Assembly (NCBI RefSeq): GCF_904067045.1
Contig: NZ_CAJFDC010000036.1
Location: 124,001 to 188,000 of the forward strand
Direction: 5' to 3'
DNA length: 64,000 nt
Origin: Pseudomonas sp. FEN
Lineage (GTDB): Bacteria; Pseudomonadota; Gammaproteobacteria; Pseudomonadales; Pseudomonadaceae
The position numbers and the translations under genes are program-made. Numbering within the stretch: the stretch's first letter is position 1; the number at the start of each line of letters is the position of its first letter. Below the pieces are notes generated by a model that was not told the origin of the DNA, searched no databases, and saw only the letters and a program-made list of their open reading frames with translations. Below are positions 1-8,821 of the stretch, piece after piece.

Positions 1-942
1 GGTGGATATCCCGTTCGGGTACAGCTCGTGGGTGGTCAGGCCTTCGGGCTCGATAAAGACCTGATGGCTTTCCTTGTCGGCAAAGCGGTGGATCTTGTCT
101 TCGATGGACGGGCAATAACGCGGGCCGATGCCTTCGATCACACCGGAATACATCGGCGAGCGATCGAGGTTCGCGGCAATGATTTCGTGGGTGCGGGCGT
201 TGGTATGGGTAATCCAGCAACTGACTTGCCGTGGATGCTGCTCCTTGGAACCCATGAACGACATCACCGGAATCGGCGTATCGCCCGGTTGTTCGGACAT
301 CACCGAGAAATCCACGGAGCGACCGTCAATACGTGGCGGTGTACCGGTTTTCAGGCGACCGACACGCAACGGCAGCTCGCGTAGACGCTGGGCCAGGGCA
401 ATTGACGGTGGATCACCGGCGCGTCCGCCGGAATAGTTCTGCATTCCGATGTGGATAAGTCCACCAAGGAAGGTCCCGGTGGTCAGGACCACGGATTCGG
501 CGAAGAAACGCAGGCCCATCTGAGTCACGACACCGCGAACCTGGTCCTGCTCGACGATCAGGTCGTCGGCGGCTTGTTGAAATATCCACAGGTTCGGCTG
601 GTTTTCCAGGATCTCGCGTACCGCGGCCTTGTACAGCACGCGGTCGGCCTGGGCGCGGGTAGCGCGCACGGCTGGGCCTTTGCGGCTGTTCAGGACGCGG
701 AACTGAATGCCGCCTTTGTCGGTGGCCATGGCCATCGCGCCGCCGAGGGCATCGATTTCCTTGACCAGATGGCTTTTGCCGATCCCACCGATGGCGGGGT
801 TGCAGCTCATGGCGCCGAGGGTTTCCACGTTATGCGTCAACAGCAGGGTTTTTGCCCCCATGCGTGCGGACGCCAGTGCTGCCTCGGTACCGGCATGACC
901 GCCGCCGATGACGATCACTTCAAAACGGGAAGGGAAATCCAC
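1..942 (-). CDS. mnmG: tRNA uridine-5-carboxymethylaminomethyl modification enzyme MnmG, C-terminal half off the left edge
   Basis: This is the FAD-dependent subunit that, with MnmE, installs the cmnm5 modification at wobble U34 of certain tRNAs. The first 314 residues are inside the window and the family is about 630 long, so the gene is cut only by the window edge. The N-terminus carries the dinucleotide-binding motif GGGHAG at residues 13-18 and the family motif CNPAIGGIGKSHLV near residue 47. The start is GTG at 942, preceded by GAGGTG about five bases upstream; no ATG sits in a better place. It reads away from a cluster of DnaA boxes at 1068-1357. MnmE is the next gene on the same strand, which matches their joint function. 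In Pseudomonas rsmG, parA and parB normally follow mnmG, so they are probably just outside the left edge (inference). Confidence 0.98.
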   Translation of the reverse strand, partial: MDFPSRFEVIVIGGGHAGTEAALASARMGAKTLLLTHNVETLGAMSCNPAIGGIGKSHLVKEIDALGGAMAMATDKGGIQFRVLNSRKGPAVRATRAQADRVLYKAAVREILENQPNLWIFQQAADDLIVEQDQVRGVVTQMGLRFFAESVVLTTGTFLGGLIHIGMQNYSGGRAGDPPSIALAQRLRELPLRVGRLKTGTPPRIDGRSVDFSVMSEQPGDTPIPVMSFMGSKEQHPRQVSCWITHTNARTHEIIAANLDRSPMYSGVIEGIGPRYCPSIEDKIHRFADKESHQVFIEPEGLTTHELYPNGIST

Positions 943-1432
943 CACGCACCTCGTGCCTGCTTCAAGTAGGTAATTAGGAATAGGGTCGGCCCACTTTTTT
1001 GAGCCAGGTCGTCAAGTATAGGGACTTCCCCCCTCCTAAAGAACCCTTTGCACAAAATTTAACCAGCTGTGGATGAATCACGGACAATAGAAATTAAAAA
1101 GAAAGAAATTTATAAGATCTTTGTTTTTATGTTTATTCTTAGTGAGCACCCTTTCTGTGGATAAGGTGCTACAGCCCTTATATATCAATATGTACAGAGA
1201 TTCAAAAGTCTGTGGTCATGTGGTCACGAGGGGTTGGGATAACCGGTGTAAGCCTGTGGATTAAACAGGTGGTTATCCACAAGTGGGTTCATCCTCAGTT
1301 TTCAGGCCCTGTTATCAACCGAGCTGAGGCGTGGTTATTCACAGGGCTTAATCCACAGAAAAATGCCTGCCAGGGCAAATCGTAGGCAGCCGAAAGCCGC
1401 CGGAACGATCTCAAATCATCCGACCGGCAAAG
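943..1432. other. Intergenic DnaA-box cluster upstream of mnmG (possible secondary origin or regulatory element)
   Basis: This non-coding stretch holds two perfect DnaA boxes, 1156-1164 (TGTGGATAA) and 1273-1281 (TTATCCACA). A TTATTCACA lies at 1335-1343, and one-mismatch boxes lie at 1068-1076, 1255-1263 and 1349-1357. The part between about 1075 and 1200 is AT-rich. The layout resembles an origin but has fewer perfect boxes than the rpmH-dnaA interval. It may regulate mnmG by DnaA or assist initiation; the sequence alone cannot decide. No gene is seen here. Confidence 0.6.
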
Positions 1433-1435
1433 AAA

Positions 1436-1610
1436 TGTAGGAGCGGGCTTACTCGCGATGGCGATCTTAGGGCACCGCGATACCTGACGTAGCGGCATTC
1501 GATCTTGAAAACACAGCAAAACCTGTAGGAGCGGCCGGTCGACGCTCGATTGCCGGCGAAGCTTTTAGCGATCCAGGGGACGCTATCGCCAGCAAGCTGG
1601 CTCCTACAGG
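1436..1610. repeat. Two REP palindromes (GTAGGAGC family)
   Basis: A first copy starts at 1436 with TGTAGGAGCGGGCTT. A second, better one spans 1522-1610, with inverted ends CCTGTAGGAGC and GCTCCTACAGG and the core GGCCGGTCGACGCTCGATT. Elements with the same ends or core recur at 29013, 30876 and 41600. This is the usual Pseudomonas extragenic REP type. It lies just past the 3' end of mnmE and could act as a messenger-stabilising hairpin. Confidence 0.8.
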
Positions 1611-1632
1611 TATGCAGTTGATACCAGGAAGG

Positions 1633-3003
1633 TTATTTACCGATGCAGAAGCTGGAAAAGATCCGCCCCAGCAGGTCATCGGAGCTGAACGCGCCGGTAA
1701 TCTCGCCGAGGAACTGCTGAGCGTGACGCAGATCCTCCGCCAGCAACTCGCCGGCGCCGGCCAGGGTCAGCTGTGCATGACCATGTTCCAGGGCCGCGCT
1801 GGCATGCCGCAGGGCTTCCAGATGGCGCCGACGGGCGCTGAAGCTGCTCTCGGCGGTCTGTTCATAACCCATGCAGGCCTTGAGGTGCTCGCGCAACAAC
1901 TCCAGCCCCATGCCACCAACCTTGGCACTCAGGCTGATGGTGACATGGCCATCCTCGCTGACTTCCAGCGCCATGGCCTCGCCGCTCAAGTCAGCTTTGT
2001 TGCGAATCAAGGTGACTTTGGCCGGGTCTGGCCGCTGCTCGAGGAATTCCGGCCACAAGGCAAAAGGATCCAGCGCCTCCGGTGCGGTTGCATCCACCAC
2101 CAGCAACACCCGATCAGCTTCGCCAATAGCCTTGAGCGCGCGCTCTACCCCAATCTTTTCCACCTGATCGTCGGTATCGCGCAAGCCGGCGGTATCCACC
2201 ACGTGCAGGGGCATGCCGTCGATGTGGATATGTTCACGCAGGACATCGCGGGTGGTACCGGCGATCTCGGTGACGATCGCCGCCTCACGTCCGGCCAGGG
2301 CATTGAGCAAGCTGGACTTGCCGGCATTCGGCCGCCCGGCAATTACCACCGTCATGCCGTCGCGCAGCAACGCCCCCTGCCCGGCTTCGCGCATCACTGT
2401 GGATAACTCGCTGCGCACCGTGTCGAGCAGGGCCAGCACATGACCATCGGCGAGAAAGTCGATTTCTTCCTCGGGAAAGTCGATGGCCGCTTCCACATAG
2501 ATCCGCAAGCCAATCAACTGCTCGGTAAGGTTATGCACACGCTGGGAAAACGCGCCTTGCAACGAACGCAGGGCATTACGCGCCGCCTGGGCGGAACTGG
2601 CTTCGATCAGATCGGCAATCGCCTCGGCCTGGGCCAGGTCGAGCTTGTCGTTGAGAAACGCACGCTCGCTGAACTCCCCCGGCCGAGCCAGTCGGCAGCC
2701 CAGTTGCAGACAACGTTGCAGGAGCATGTCGAGAACCACCGGCCCGCCATGGCCCTGCAGCTCAAGTACATCTTCACCGGTGAAGGAGTTCGGCCCCGGG
2801 AAATACAGCGCGAGCCCTTCATCGAGCACCTCGCCACTATCATCCAGGAACGGGCCGTAGTGGGCGTAGCGCGGTTTCAGCTCGCGACCGCTGATCGCCA
2901 GCGCCGCGGCGTGCGCCAAAGGACCGGAAATTCGCACGATACCGACGCCACCACGGCCCTGGGCGGTGGCAACGGCGGCGATGGTTTCCCGAGGAAGGTT
3001 CAT
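1633..3003 (-). CDS. mnmE: tRNA modification GTPase MnmE
   Basis: MnmE is the GTPase partner of MnmG in making cmnm5U34 in tRNA. The protein is 456 residues, the normal length. Seen in order: an N-terminal tetrahydrofolate-binding domain (about 1-120), a helical domain, an inserted Ras-like G domain with P-loop GRPNAGKSS near residue 226 and NKAD, and the C-terminal CIGK whose Cys is conserved in the family. The ATG at 3003 gives the family N-terminus MNLPRETIAAVATAQ; an in-frame extension upstream is not conserved-looking. It lies 81 bp after yidC on the same strand, with a hairpin and a perfect DnaA box between them, so it may be partly read through from the rpmH operon. Confidence 0.98.
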   Translation of the reverse strand: MNLPRETIAAVATAQGRGGVGIVRISGPLAHAAALAISGRELKPRYAHYGPFLDDSGEVLDEGLALYFPGPNSFTGEDVLELQGHGGPVVLDMLLQRCLQLGCRLARPGEFSERAFLNDKLDLAQAEAIADLIEASSAQAARNALRSLQGAFSQRVHNLTEQLIGLRIYVEAAIDFPEEEIDFLADGHVLALLDTVRSELSTVMREAGQGALLRDGMTVVIAGRPNAGKSSLLNALAGREAAIVTEIAGTTRDVLREHIHIDGMPLHVVDTAGLRDTDDQVEKIGVERALKAIGEADRVLLVVDATAPEALDPFALWPEFLEQRPDPAKVTLIRNKADLSGEAMALEVSEDGHVTISLSAKVGGMGLELLREHLKACMGYEQTAESSFSARRRHLEALRHASAALEHGHAQLTLAGAGELLAEDLRHAQQFLGEITGAFSSDDLLGRIFSSFCIGK

Positions 3004-3037
3004 GAAGCGGGTCTCGACGCTAAAAATGGCAGATAGC

Positions 3038-3060
3038 AAAACGCCCCACTAGGGGGCGTC
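3038..3060 (-). terminator. Hairpin with short T run after yidC
   Basis: On the minus strand ACGCCCC (3059-3053) pairs with GGGGCGT (3047-3041) across a five-base loop and is followed by TTT. It lies between yidC and mnmE. With such a short T run it is probably a partial terminator that lowers read-through into mnmE. Confidence 0.6.
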
Positions 3061-3068
3061 TTGAGTGG

Positions 3069-3077
3069 TTATCCACA
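3069..3077. promoter_or_regulatory. Perfect DnaA box in the yidC-mnmE gap
   Basis: TTATCCACA, an exact match to the DnaA consensus, sits between the hairpin at 3038-3060 and the yidC stop codon. A second exact box occurs inside mnmE at 2398-2406. Both are outside the main origin cluster. Confidence 0.7.
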
Positions 3078-3084
3078 GAGTAGG

Positions 3085-4767
3085 TTACGCAGTGGCTTTC
3101 TTGGTAGCCGCTTCGATCTTCCGTGTGATGTACCACTGTTGAGTGATCGACAGGCAGTTGTTCACCACCCAGTACAGCACCAGGCCCGCAGGGAACCACA
3201 GGAAGAAGAAGGTGAAGATGATTGGCATCAGCTTCATCACCTTGGCCTGCATCGGATCCGGCGGTGTCGGGTTCAGACGCTGCTGGATGAACATGGTCGC
3301 ACCCATGATGATCGGCAGGATGAAGAACGGATCCTTGATCGACAGGTCGGTAATCCACAGGATGAACGGCGACTGGCGCATTTCCACGCTTTCCAGCAAC
3401 ACCCAGTACAGCGAAAGGAATACCGGCATTTGCACCAGGATCGGCAGGCAGCCGCCCAGTGGATTGATCTTCTCTTTCTTGTACAGCTCCATCATGGCCT
3501 GCGACATTTTCTGCCGGTCGTCGCCATGCTGCTCTTTCAGTGCCGCCAGTTTCGGCGCCACGGCACGCATGCGCGCCATCGACTTGTAGCTGGCCGCCGA
3601 CAATGGGAAGAAGAGTCCCTTGATCAGCATGGTCAGGAAGATGATCGAGAAGCCCCAGTTACCAACCAGGCTGTGGATATGTTGCAGCAACCAGAAGATC
3701 GGTTGGGCGATAAACCACAGGATGCCGTAGTCGACCGTCAGTTCCAGGCCTGGGGATAACTGCTTCAGTACAGCCTGGCTCTTCGGACCGGCATACAGAA
3801 TGGCGCTGGTCTCGGTTTTCTGGCCGGGGGCCAGGGTCAGCGAAGGACCGGTGTAGCCAATGATGTAGTTGCCCTGGCTGTCCTTGCGGGTGCTCACGAC
3901 ATTGCTGTCGCCCTTGGCCGGAATCCACGCGGTGACGAAGTAGTGTTGCAACCAGGCAACCCAGCCCCCCTGAACGGTTTCCTTCAGCTGGCCCTTGTCG
4001 ATATCTTTCATCGACACTTTCTTGTACGGCTCGGAACTTGTCCACAGGGCGGCGCCCAGATAAGTCGCGGTACCGGTGGCGGTGCTGGAGGATGGATCGG
4101 CGCTGGCATCGCGTTTCAGCTGGGCGAACATCGCACCCGACCAGGGTTGGGCACTCTGGTTGTCGATCAGATAAGACACGGTGACGTCATACAGGCCGCG
4201 TTTCAGGCTGAAACGCTTGATGTAGTTGACGCCGTTCTCGCTGAATTTCAGGTCCACGACCAGTTGGTCCTGACCATCGGCCAGTTGATAACTTTTTTGC
4301 GCGGAAACATACAGCGGGCGGCCGGTCGAACTCGCATCCGGGCCATTGGTACCGATCAGGCCGCTTTGGGCCAGGTAAGTACGCTCGCCGCCGTTGTCGA
4401 ACAACTGGAAAGGAATTTCCGGATGGTCCTGACGACGTGGATAGAGTGGCAGCTTCAGCTGGGCAACATCCCCGCCTTTTGGATCGATAGCCAGGTCAAG
4501 CACATCCGTTTTTACATGGATGAGGTCGCTGCTGGCGGCCACCGGTGCTTCAACAGGCGCACTGGTGTCGTTGGCTGCACGTGGAATGTCATCACTGGCG
4601 CTTGCTTTGTTGCCAGATACCGAATCCGGCAAGCCAGGAACGGTGGTGGTGCTGGCAACATTCTGGGTCGGAAGGGCAGCTTGACCGTAGTCCTGGTTCC
4701 ATTTCAGAACCCCGACATAGGTCACGATTGCCAGGGCGACGATCAGGATCGTGCGTTTGATATCCAT
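3085..4767 (-). CDS. yidC: Membrane protein insertase YidC
   Basis: YidC inserts and folds inner-membrane proteins, alone or with SecYEG. The protein is 560 residues, typical of gammaproteobacteria. A first membrane segment lies at about residues 5-24, followed by a low-complexity stretch and a large periplasmic beta domain (about 60-340). The conserved five-helix core begins near residue 350 and includes the cytoplasmic hairpin YKSMARMRAVAPKLAALKEQ and the helix motif NPLGGCLPILVQMPVFLSLY. The C-terminus is basic (RKIEAATKKATA), suited to ribosome contact. It begins two bases after the yidD stop codon and belongs to the rpmH-rnpA-yidD-yidC unit. Confidence 0.99.
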   Translation of the reverse strand: MDIKRTILIVALAIVTYVGVLKWNQDYGQAALPTQNVASTTTVPGLPDSVSGNKASASDDIPRAANDTSAPVEAPVAASSDLIHVKTDVLDLAIDPKGGDVAQLKLPLYPRRQDHPEIPFQLFDNGGERTYLAQSGLIGTNGPDASSTGRPLYVSAQKSYQLADGQDQLVVDLKFSENGVNYIKRFSLKRGLYDVTVSYLIDNQSAQPWSGAMFAQLKRDASADPSSSTATGTATYLGAALWTSSEPYKKVSMKDIDKGQLKETVQGGWVAWLQHYFVTAWIPAKGDSNVVSTRKDSQGNYIIGYTGPSLTLAPGQKTETSAILYAGPKSQAVLKQLSPGLELTVDYGILWFIAQPIFWLLQHIHSLVGNWGFSIIFLTMLIKGLFFPLSAASYKSMARMRAVAPKLAALKEQHGDDRQKMSQAMMELYKKEKINPLGGCLPILVQMPVFLSLYWVLLESVEMRQSPFILWITDLSIKDPFFILPIIMGATMFIQQRLNPTPPDPMQAKVMKLMPIIFTFFFLWFPAGLVLYWVVNNCLSITQQWYITRKIEAATKKATA

Positions 4768-4769
4768 GA

Positions 4770-5015
4770 TTACTCGGCCATCGAAGAAGAACGGGAGGTA
4801 GGGATTGGTGGAACCGGGTCATAACCACCGGCATTCCACGGATGACAGCGACCTAAGCGACGAACGGTCAGCCAGCCACCGCGCAGGAGTCCATGAGTGT
4901 CGATGGCTTCATACGCGTAGCAAGAACAGCTGGGGTAGAAACGACAGTGATTGGCCATCAAGGGACTGATGGCATAGCGATAAAACTGGATCGGAACGAG
5001 GGCCAGTTTACGCAT
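4770..5015 (-). CDS. yidD: Membrane protein insertion efficiency factor YidD
   Basis: This small 81-residue protein of the YidD family assists YidC-dependent insertion. The family signature is visible: PIQFYRYAISP, then CRFYPSCSCYAYEAI with clustered cysteines, and a C-terminal RRLGRCHPWNAGGYDPVP. It starts inside the end of rnpA (eight-base overlap, 5008-5015) and ends two bases before yidC, so translation is probably coupled along the unit. Confidence 0.97.
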   Translation of the reverse strand: MRKLALVPIQFYRYAISPLMANHCRFYPSCSCYAYEAIDTHGLLRGGWLTVRRLGRCHPWNAGGYDPVPPIPTSRSSSMAE

Positions 5016-5415
5016 CTGGGCTGTCTACCCCCACAGTTTCGGTTTTGACTGCGGGTACCGCTGGCGCCGTACGGGCCAAGCGTTTCCAGAGTTTGCCGAA
5101 ATGCTGGATCAATTCAGGGTTTTCGATATCGCCCAGACCTTTGCGCGCGACGATAACGATGTCCCAGCCGACCAGTGAATCCTGGTGCAGTCGGAACGAC
5201 TCGCGCATCAGACGTTTGAGGCGATTGCGCTCAACGGAGAGCTTGACGCTCTTTTTACCGATAACCAGCCCCAGACGGGGATGATCCAGGTCGTTGTTGC
5301 GCGCAAGGAGCAGGAGATTTTTCCCCGGAACCTTGCCGGTAGGGGAGTCAAAGACTGCCTTGAAATGCCGAGGAGTAAGCAGACGCTTTTCCCGACTGAA
5401 GTCCTGACTCACCAC
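5008..5415 (-). CDS. rnpA: Ribonuclease P protein component
   Basis: RnpA is the protein subunit of RNase P, which with rnpB RNA matures tRNA 5' ends. The chosen start is the first of two adjacent GTG codons (5415), giving 135 residues beginning VVSQDFSREKRLLTPRHF after initiator Met replacement. This is the usual length, and the open frame upstream runs into rpmH sequence. The RNA-binding signature KKSVKLSVERNRLKRLMRESF is visible near residues 47-67. The gene lies 13 bases after rpmH and overlaps yidD by eight bases, the standard order. Confidence 0.98.
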   Translation of the reverse strand: MVSQDFSREKRLLTPRHFKAVFDSPTGKVPGKNLLLLARNNDLDHPRLGLVIGKKSVKLSVERNRLKRLMRESFRLHQDSLVGWDIVIVARKGLGDIENPELIQHFGKLWKRLARTAPAVPAVKTETVGVDSPDA

Positions 5416-5428
5416 CCGCGCCGGATTA

Positions 5429-5563
5429 TCAAACTGCCAGACGAGCACGGCCTTTGGCGCGGCGACGCGACAGGACGGCACGACCGTTCTTGGTGGCCAT
5501 GCGAGCACGGAAGCCGTGGGTGCGGGCGCGTTTGATAGTGCTGGGTTGGAAAGTACGTTTCAT
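5429..5563 (-). CDS. rpmH: 50S ribosomal protein L34
   Basis: This 44-residue, very basic protein begins MKRTFQPSTIKRARTHGF and ends KGRARLAV, a direct match to bacterial L34. The ATG at 5563 is the only sensible start. It is the first gene of the rpmH-rnpA-yidD-yidC unit and has its own sigma-70 promoter at 5624-5652. It borders the replication origin, as in all pseudomonads known to me. Confidence 0.99.
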   Translation of the reverse strand: MKRTFQPSTIKRARTHGFRARMATKNGRAVLSRRRAKGRARLAV

Positions 5564-5623
5564 GGCGTTGCTACCTGGTTCGTCACAACGGGCCGGAATG
5601 GCCCCCGTTTTAAGAGACCGGGG

Positions 5624-5652
5624 ATTCTAGAGAAAGCAAGCCCGCAGGTCAA
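5624..5652 (-). promoter_or_regulatory. Sigma-70 promoter of rpmH operon
   Basis: Read on the minus strand, TTGACC (5652-5647) is followed after exactly 17 bases by TAGAAT (5629-5624), five of six consensus bases in each box. The rpmH start lies about 60 bases downstream. This is a convincing promoter for the ribosomal protein operon. Confidence 0.8.
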
Positions 5653-5659
5653 TTTCCAA

Positions 5660-6120
5660 CCAGCTTTTACTTCATACGGATATTCGGGCCGATCCGTCTG
5701 CCAGCCTCGTCACCTAGATATAAAAATAAAGAAGGGAATTATTTAAAGCTTTTCTGTAAAGCTTATAGAAGCTTAGTAAGCGATTATCTGTGGATAAGTG
5801 GCTTGAGGCCATAAAACACGTACTGTACAGAGGATGACAACTGGGTGGGTAAGCGGTGCTCCGCCTGTGCCGCGCTGTCGGATAAGCTGTGCGTGGAATG
5901 CCATGTTATCCACAGGCAGGTTACCCACAGACTTTCGCCCCCACTTGTGCAATGGCCTCAAGGGCGGTTATCCACAGAGCTTATGCACATACCATTGGTC
6001 GCATTGTCCACCGATAAGCGGTTGATTCTTCAGGTTGTCCCTGCAACCTACATGTGGATAAGTGCTCGACCTGTCGGGTACAATGGCCGCTTGTTTTTGC
6101 CTCACCGGCTTTCAACTTAG
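5660..6120. other. oriC: Chromosomal replication origin oriC
   Basis: The rpmH-dnaA gap has five DnaA boxes exactly matching TTATCCACA or its complement, at 5789-5797, 5906-5914, 5968-5976, 6053-6061 and (just inside the neighbouring coding region, in dnaA) 7365-7373. TTACCCACA at 5921-5929 and TTATGCACA at 5981-5989 are near matches. The stretch 5715-5790 (ATATAAAAATAAAG, TTATTTAAAG) is strongly AT-rich and is the likely unwinding element. In Pseudomonas this interval was shown to act as the origin. Boxes point in both directions, as in other pseudomonad origins. Confidence 0.93.
6055..6084 (+). promoter_or_regulatory. Putative dnaA promoter overlapped by a DnaA box
   Basis: TACAAT at 6079-6084 fits a -10 box; with an 18-base spacer the -35 would be TGGATA (6055-6060), four of six. 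That hexamer lies within the perfect DnaA box 6053-6061. DnaA bound there would cover the promoter, which suggests self-regulation (inference). Confidence 0.5.
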
Positions 6121-6129
6121 GGGATATCC

Positions 6130-7644
6130 GTGTCAGTGGAACTTTGGCAGCAGTGCGTGGAGCTTCTGCGTGATGAGCTGCCTGCCCAGCAATTCAACAC
6201 CTGGATCCGTCCACTACAGGTCGAAGCCGAAGGCGACGAGTTGCGTGTCTATGCACCGAACCGTTTTGTGCTCGACTGGGTGAATGAAAAGTACCTGGGA
6301 CGTTTGCTCGAACTGTTGAACGAACATGGCAATGGTCTGGCCCCGGCGCTTTCCTTGTTAATAGGCAGCAAGCGCAGTTCCGCTCCGCGCGCCGCGCCGA
6401 ATGCCCCGTTGGCCGCCGCCGCTTCCCAGGCCATGGTCAACAACGCGCCAACACCTGCCGCGGTTTCCTCGCCCGTGCCATCGGCACCGACCCCGAAGAC
6501 GACGGTCGAGGTCAGCGTGGAACCGTCGCGCGACAGCTTCGATCCGATGGCCGGCGCCAGTTCGCAACAGGCTCCCGTGCGCGCTGAACAGCGCACCGTC
6601 CAGGTAGAAGGCGCGCTCAAGCACACCAGCTACCTGAACCGGACCTTTACCTTCGAGAACTTCGTTGAAGGCAAGTCCAACCAACTGGCCCGGGCCGCTG
6701 CCTGGCAGGTGGCGGACAACCCCAAGCATGGCTACAACCCGCTCTTCCTTTATGGTGGCGTCGGCCTGGGTAAGACCCACTTGATGCACGCCGTGGGTAA
6801 CCACCTGTTAAAGAAGAATCCGAATGCCAAGGTGGTCTACCTGCATTCGGAGCGTTTCGTCGCGGATATGGTCAAGGCTTTGCAGCTGAACGCCATCAAC
6901 GAATTCAAGCGCTTCTACCGTTCGGTGGACGCCCTGCTGATCGATGACATTCAGTTCTTCGCCCGCAAGGAACGTTCCCAGGAAGAGTTTTTCCACACCT
7001 TCAACGCCTTGCTTGAAGGCGGTCAGCAAGTGATCCTGACCAGCGACCGTTATCCGAAAGAGATCGAGGGCCTGGAGGAGCGCTTGAAGTCGCGCTTCGG
7101 CTGGGGCCTGACCGTTGCGGTCGAACCGCCGGAGTTGGAAACCCGGGTCGCGATCCTGATGAAAAAGGCCGACCAGGCGAAAGTCGAACTGCCCCATGAT
7201 GCCGCGTTCTTCATTGCCCAACGTATTCGTTCCAACGTCCGTGAACTCGAGGGCGCGCTGAAACGGGTGATCGCTCACTCGCACTTCATGGGCCGCGATA
7301 TCACCATCGAGCTGATCCGTGAGTCGCTGAAAGACCTGCTGGCGCTGCAAGACAAGCTGGTGTCTGTGGATAACATTCAGCGCACGGTGGCCGAGTACTA
7401 CAAGATCAAGATTTCCGACCTGCTGTCCAAGCGCCGTTCGCGCTCGGTAGCGCGTCCACGTCAGGTTGCCATGGCCTTGTCCAAGGAACTCACCAACCAC
7501 AGCTTGCCTGAAATTGGTGATGTCTTTGGCGGGCGCGACCATACTACGGTCTTGCATGCGTGCCGCAAGATCAACGAACTTAAGGAATCCGACGCGGACA
7601 TCCGCGAGGACTACAAGAACCTGCTGCGTACACTGACCACTTGA
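6130..7644 (+). CDS. dnaA: Chromosomal replication initiator protein DnaA
   Basis: DnaA binds the boxes in oriC and opens the duplex. The protein has 504 residues. Domain I (about 1-75) is followed by a long Ala/Pro/Ser-rich linker (about 80-165). The AAA+ domain has Walker A GGVGLGKTH at 209-217 and Walker B ALLIDDIQFF, and domain IV has the DNA-binding signature GGRDHTTVLHACRKI near the C-terminus. The start is GTG at 6130, giving the conserved N-terminus MSVELWQQC; GGGGATA lies just upstream. A perfect DnaA box lies within the coding region at 7365-7373. dnaN follows after 38 bases. Confidence 0.99.
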   Translation: MSVELWQQCVELLRDELPAQQFNTWIRPLQVEAEGDELRVYAPNRFVLDWVNEKYLGRLLELLNEHGNGLAPALSLLIGSKRSSAPRAAPNAPLAAAASQAMVNNAPTPAAVSSPVPSAPTPKTTVEVSVEPSRDSFDPMAGASSQQAPVRAEQRTVQVEGALKHTSYLNRTFTFENFVEGKSNQLARAAAWQVADNPKHGYNPLFLYGGVGLGKTHLMHAVGNHLLKKNPNAKVVYLHSERFVADMVKALQLNAINEFKRFYRSVDALLIDDIQFFARKERSQEEFFHTFNALLEGGQQVILTSDRYPKEIEGLEERLKSRFGWGLTVAVEPPELETRVAILMKKADQAKVELPHDAAFFIAQRIRSNVRELEGALKRVIAHSHFMGRDITIELIRESLKDLLALQDKLVSVDNIQRTVAEYYKIKISDLLSKRRSRSVARPRQVAMALSKELTNHSLPEIGDVFGGRDHTTVLHACRKINELKESDADIREDYKNLLRTLTT

Positions 7645-7682
7645 TGACACCAGCGCAGCTTATTAAGGCAAGGGACTAGACC

Positions 7683-8786
7683 ATGCATTTCACTATTCAA
7701 CGCGAAGCCCTGTTGAAACCCCTGCAACTGGTCGCAGGCGTCGTTGAGCGCCGCCAGACCTTGCCGGTGCTCTCCAATGTGCTGCTGGTCGTCGAAGGCC
7801 AGCAACTGTCGCTGACCGGTACCGACCTGGAAGTCGAACTGGTTGGTCGTGTCCAACTCGAAGAGCCGGCGGAGCCAGGTGAAATCACCGTACCGGCACG
7901 CAAGCTCATGGACATCTGCAAGAGCCTGCCCAACGACGCCCTGATCGATATCAAGGTCGATGAGCAGAAGCTGGTGGTGAAAGCCGGTCGTAGCCGGTTC
8001 ACCTTGTCCACTCTGCCGGCGAACGACTTCCCGACAGTGGAAGAAGGTCCGGGGTCGCTGACCTGCCAACTCGACCAGAGCAAGCTGCGTCGCTTGATCG
8101 AACGCACCAGCTTCGCCATGGCTCAGCAGGATGTGCGTTACTACCTCAACGGTATGCTGTTGGAAGTGTCCGCCGGGGTGATCCGCGCCGTGGCCACCGA
8201 CGGTCACCGTCTGGCCATGTGCTCGATGCAGGCCGATATCGGTCAACCGGATCGTCACCAGGTGATCGTGCCGCGCAAGGGCATCCTGGAATTGGCCCGC
8301 CTGCTGACCGAGCCGGAAGGCAACGTCAGCATCGTCCTCGGTCAGCACCATATTCGTGCGACCACCGGTGAGTTCACCTTCACCTCCAAGCTGGTGGATG
8401 GCAAGTTCCCGGACTACGAGCGGGTACTGCCAAAAGGCGGTGACAAGCTGGTCCTGGGCGATCGCCAGGCGCTGCGCGAGGCCTTCAGCCGTACCGCGAT
8501 CCTCTCCAACGAGAAGTACCGCGGCATCCGCTTGCAACTGGCCAATGGTCAACTGAAGATCCAGGCCAACAACCCCGAGCAGGAAGAAGCGGAGGAGGAA
8601 GTCGGCGTCGAGTACAACGGCGGCTCGCTGGAAATCGGCTTCAACGTCAGCTATCTGCTGGATGTGCTGGGTGTGATGACCACCGAGCAGGTGCGCCTGA
8701 TCCTGTCGGACTCCAACAGCAGCGCACTGGTGCAGGAGTCCGACAACGACGACTCCGCCTACGTCGTCATGCCGATGCGCCTGTAA
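7683..8786 (+). CDS. dnaN: DNA polymerase III beta sliding clamp
   Basis: The 367-residue clamp encircles DNA as a dimer and tethers polymerase III and repair proteins. The N-terminus MHFTIQREALLKPLQLVAGVVERRQTLPVLSN and the C-terminal VVMPMRL are diagnostic, the latter forming part of the partner-binding pocket. The ATG at 7683 has AGGGA spaced well upstream. It lies between dnaA and recF in the standard operon, with a 35-base gap to recF. Confidence 0.99.
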   Translation: MHFTIQREALLKPLQLVAGVVERRQTLPVLSNVLLVVEGQQLSLTGTDLEVELVGRVQLEEPAEPGEITVPARKLMDICKSLPNDALIDIKVDEQKLVVKAGRSRFTLSTLPANDFPTVEEGPGSLTCQLDQSKLRRLIERTSFAMAQQDVRYYLNGMLLEVSAGVIRAVATDGHRLAMCSMQADIGQPDRHQVIVPRKGILELARLLTEPEGNVSIVLGQHHIRATTGEFTFTSKLVDGKFPDYERVLPKGGDKLVLGDRQALREAFSRTAILSNEKYRGIRLQLANGQLKIQANNPEQEEAEEEVGVEYNGGSLEIGFNVSYLLDVLGVMTTEQVRLILSDSNSSALVQESDNDDSAYVVMPMRL

Positions 8787-8821
8787 CGGTGTCGCGCCTG
8801 CCCATGTCCAGCCAACGCTAG

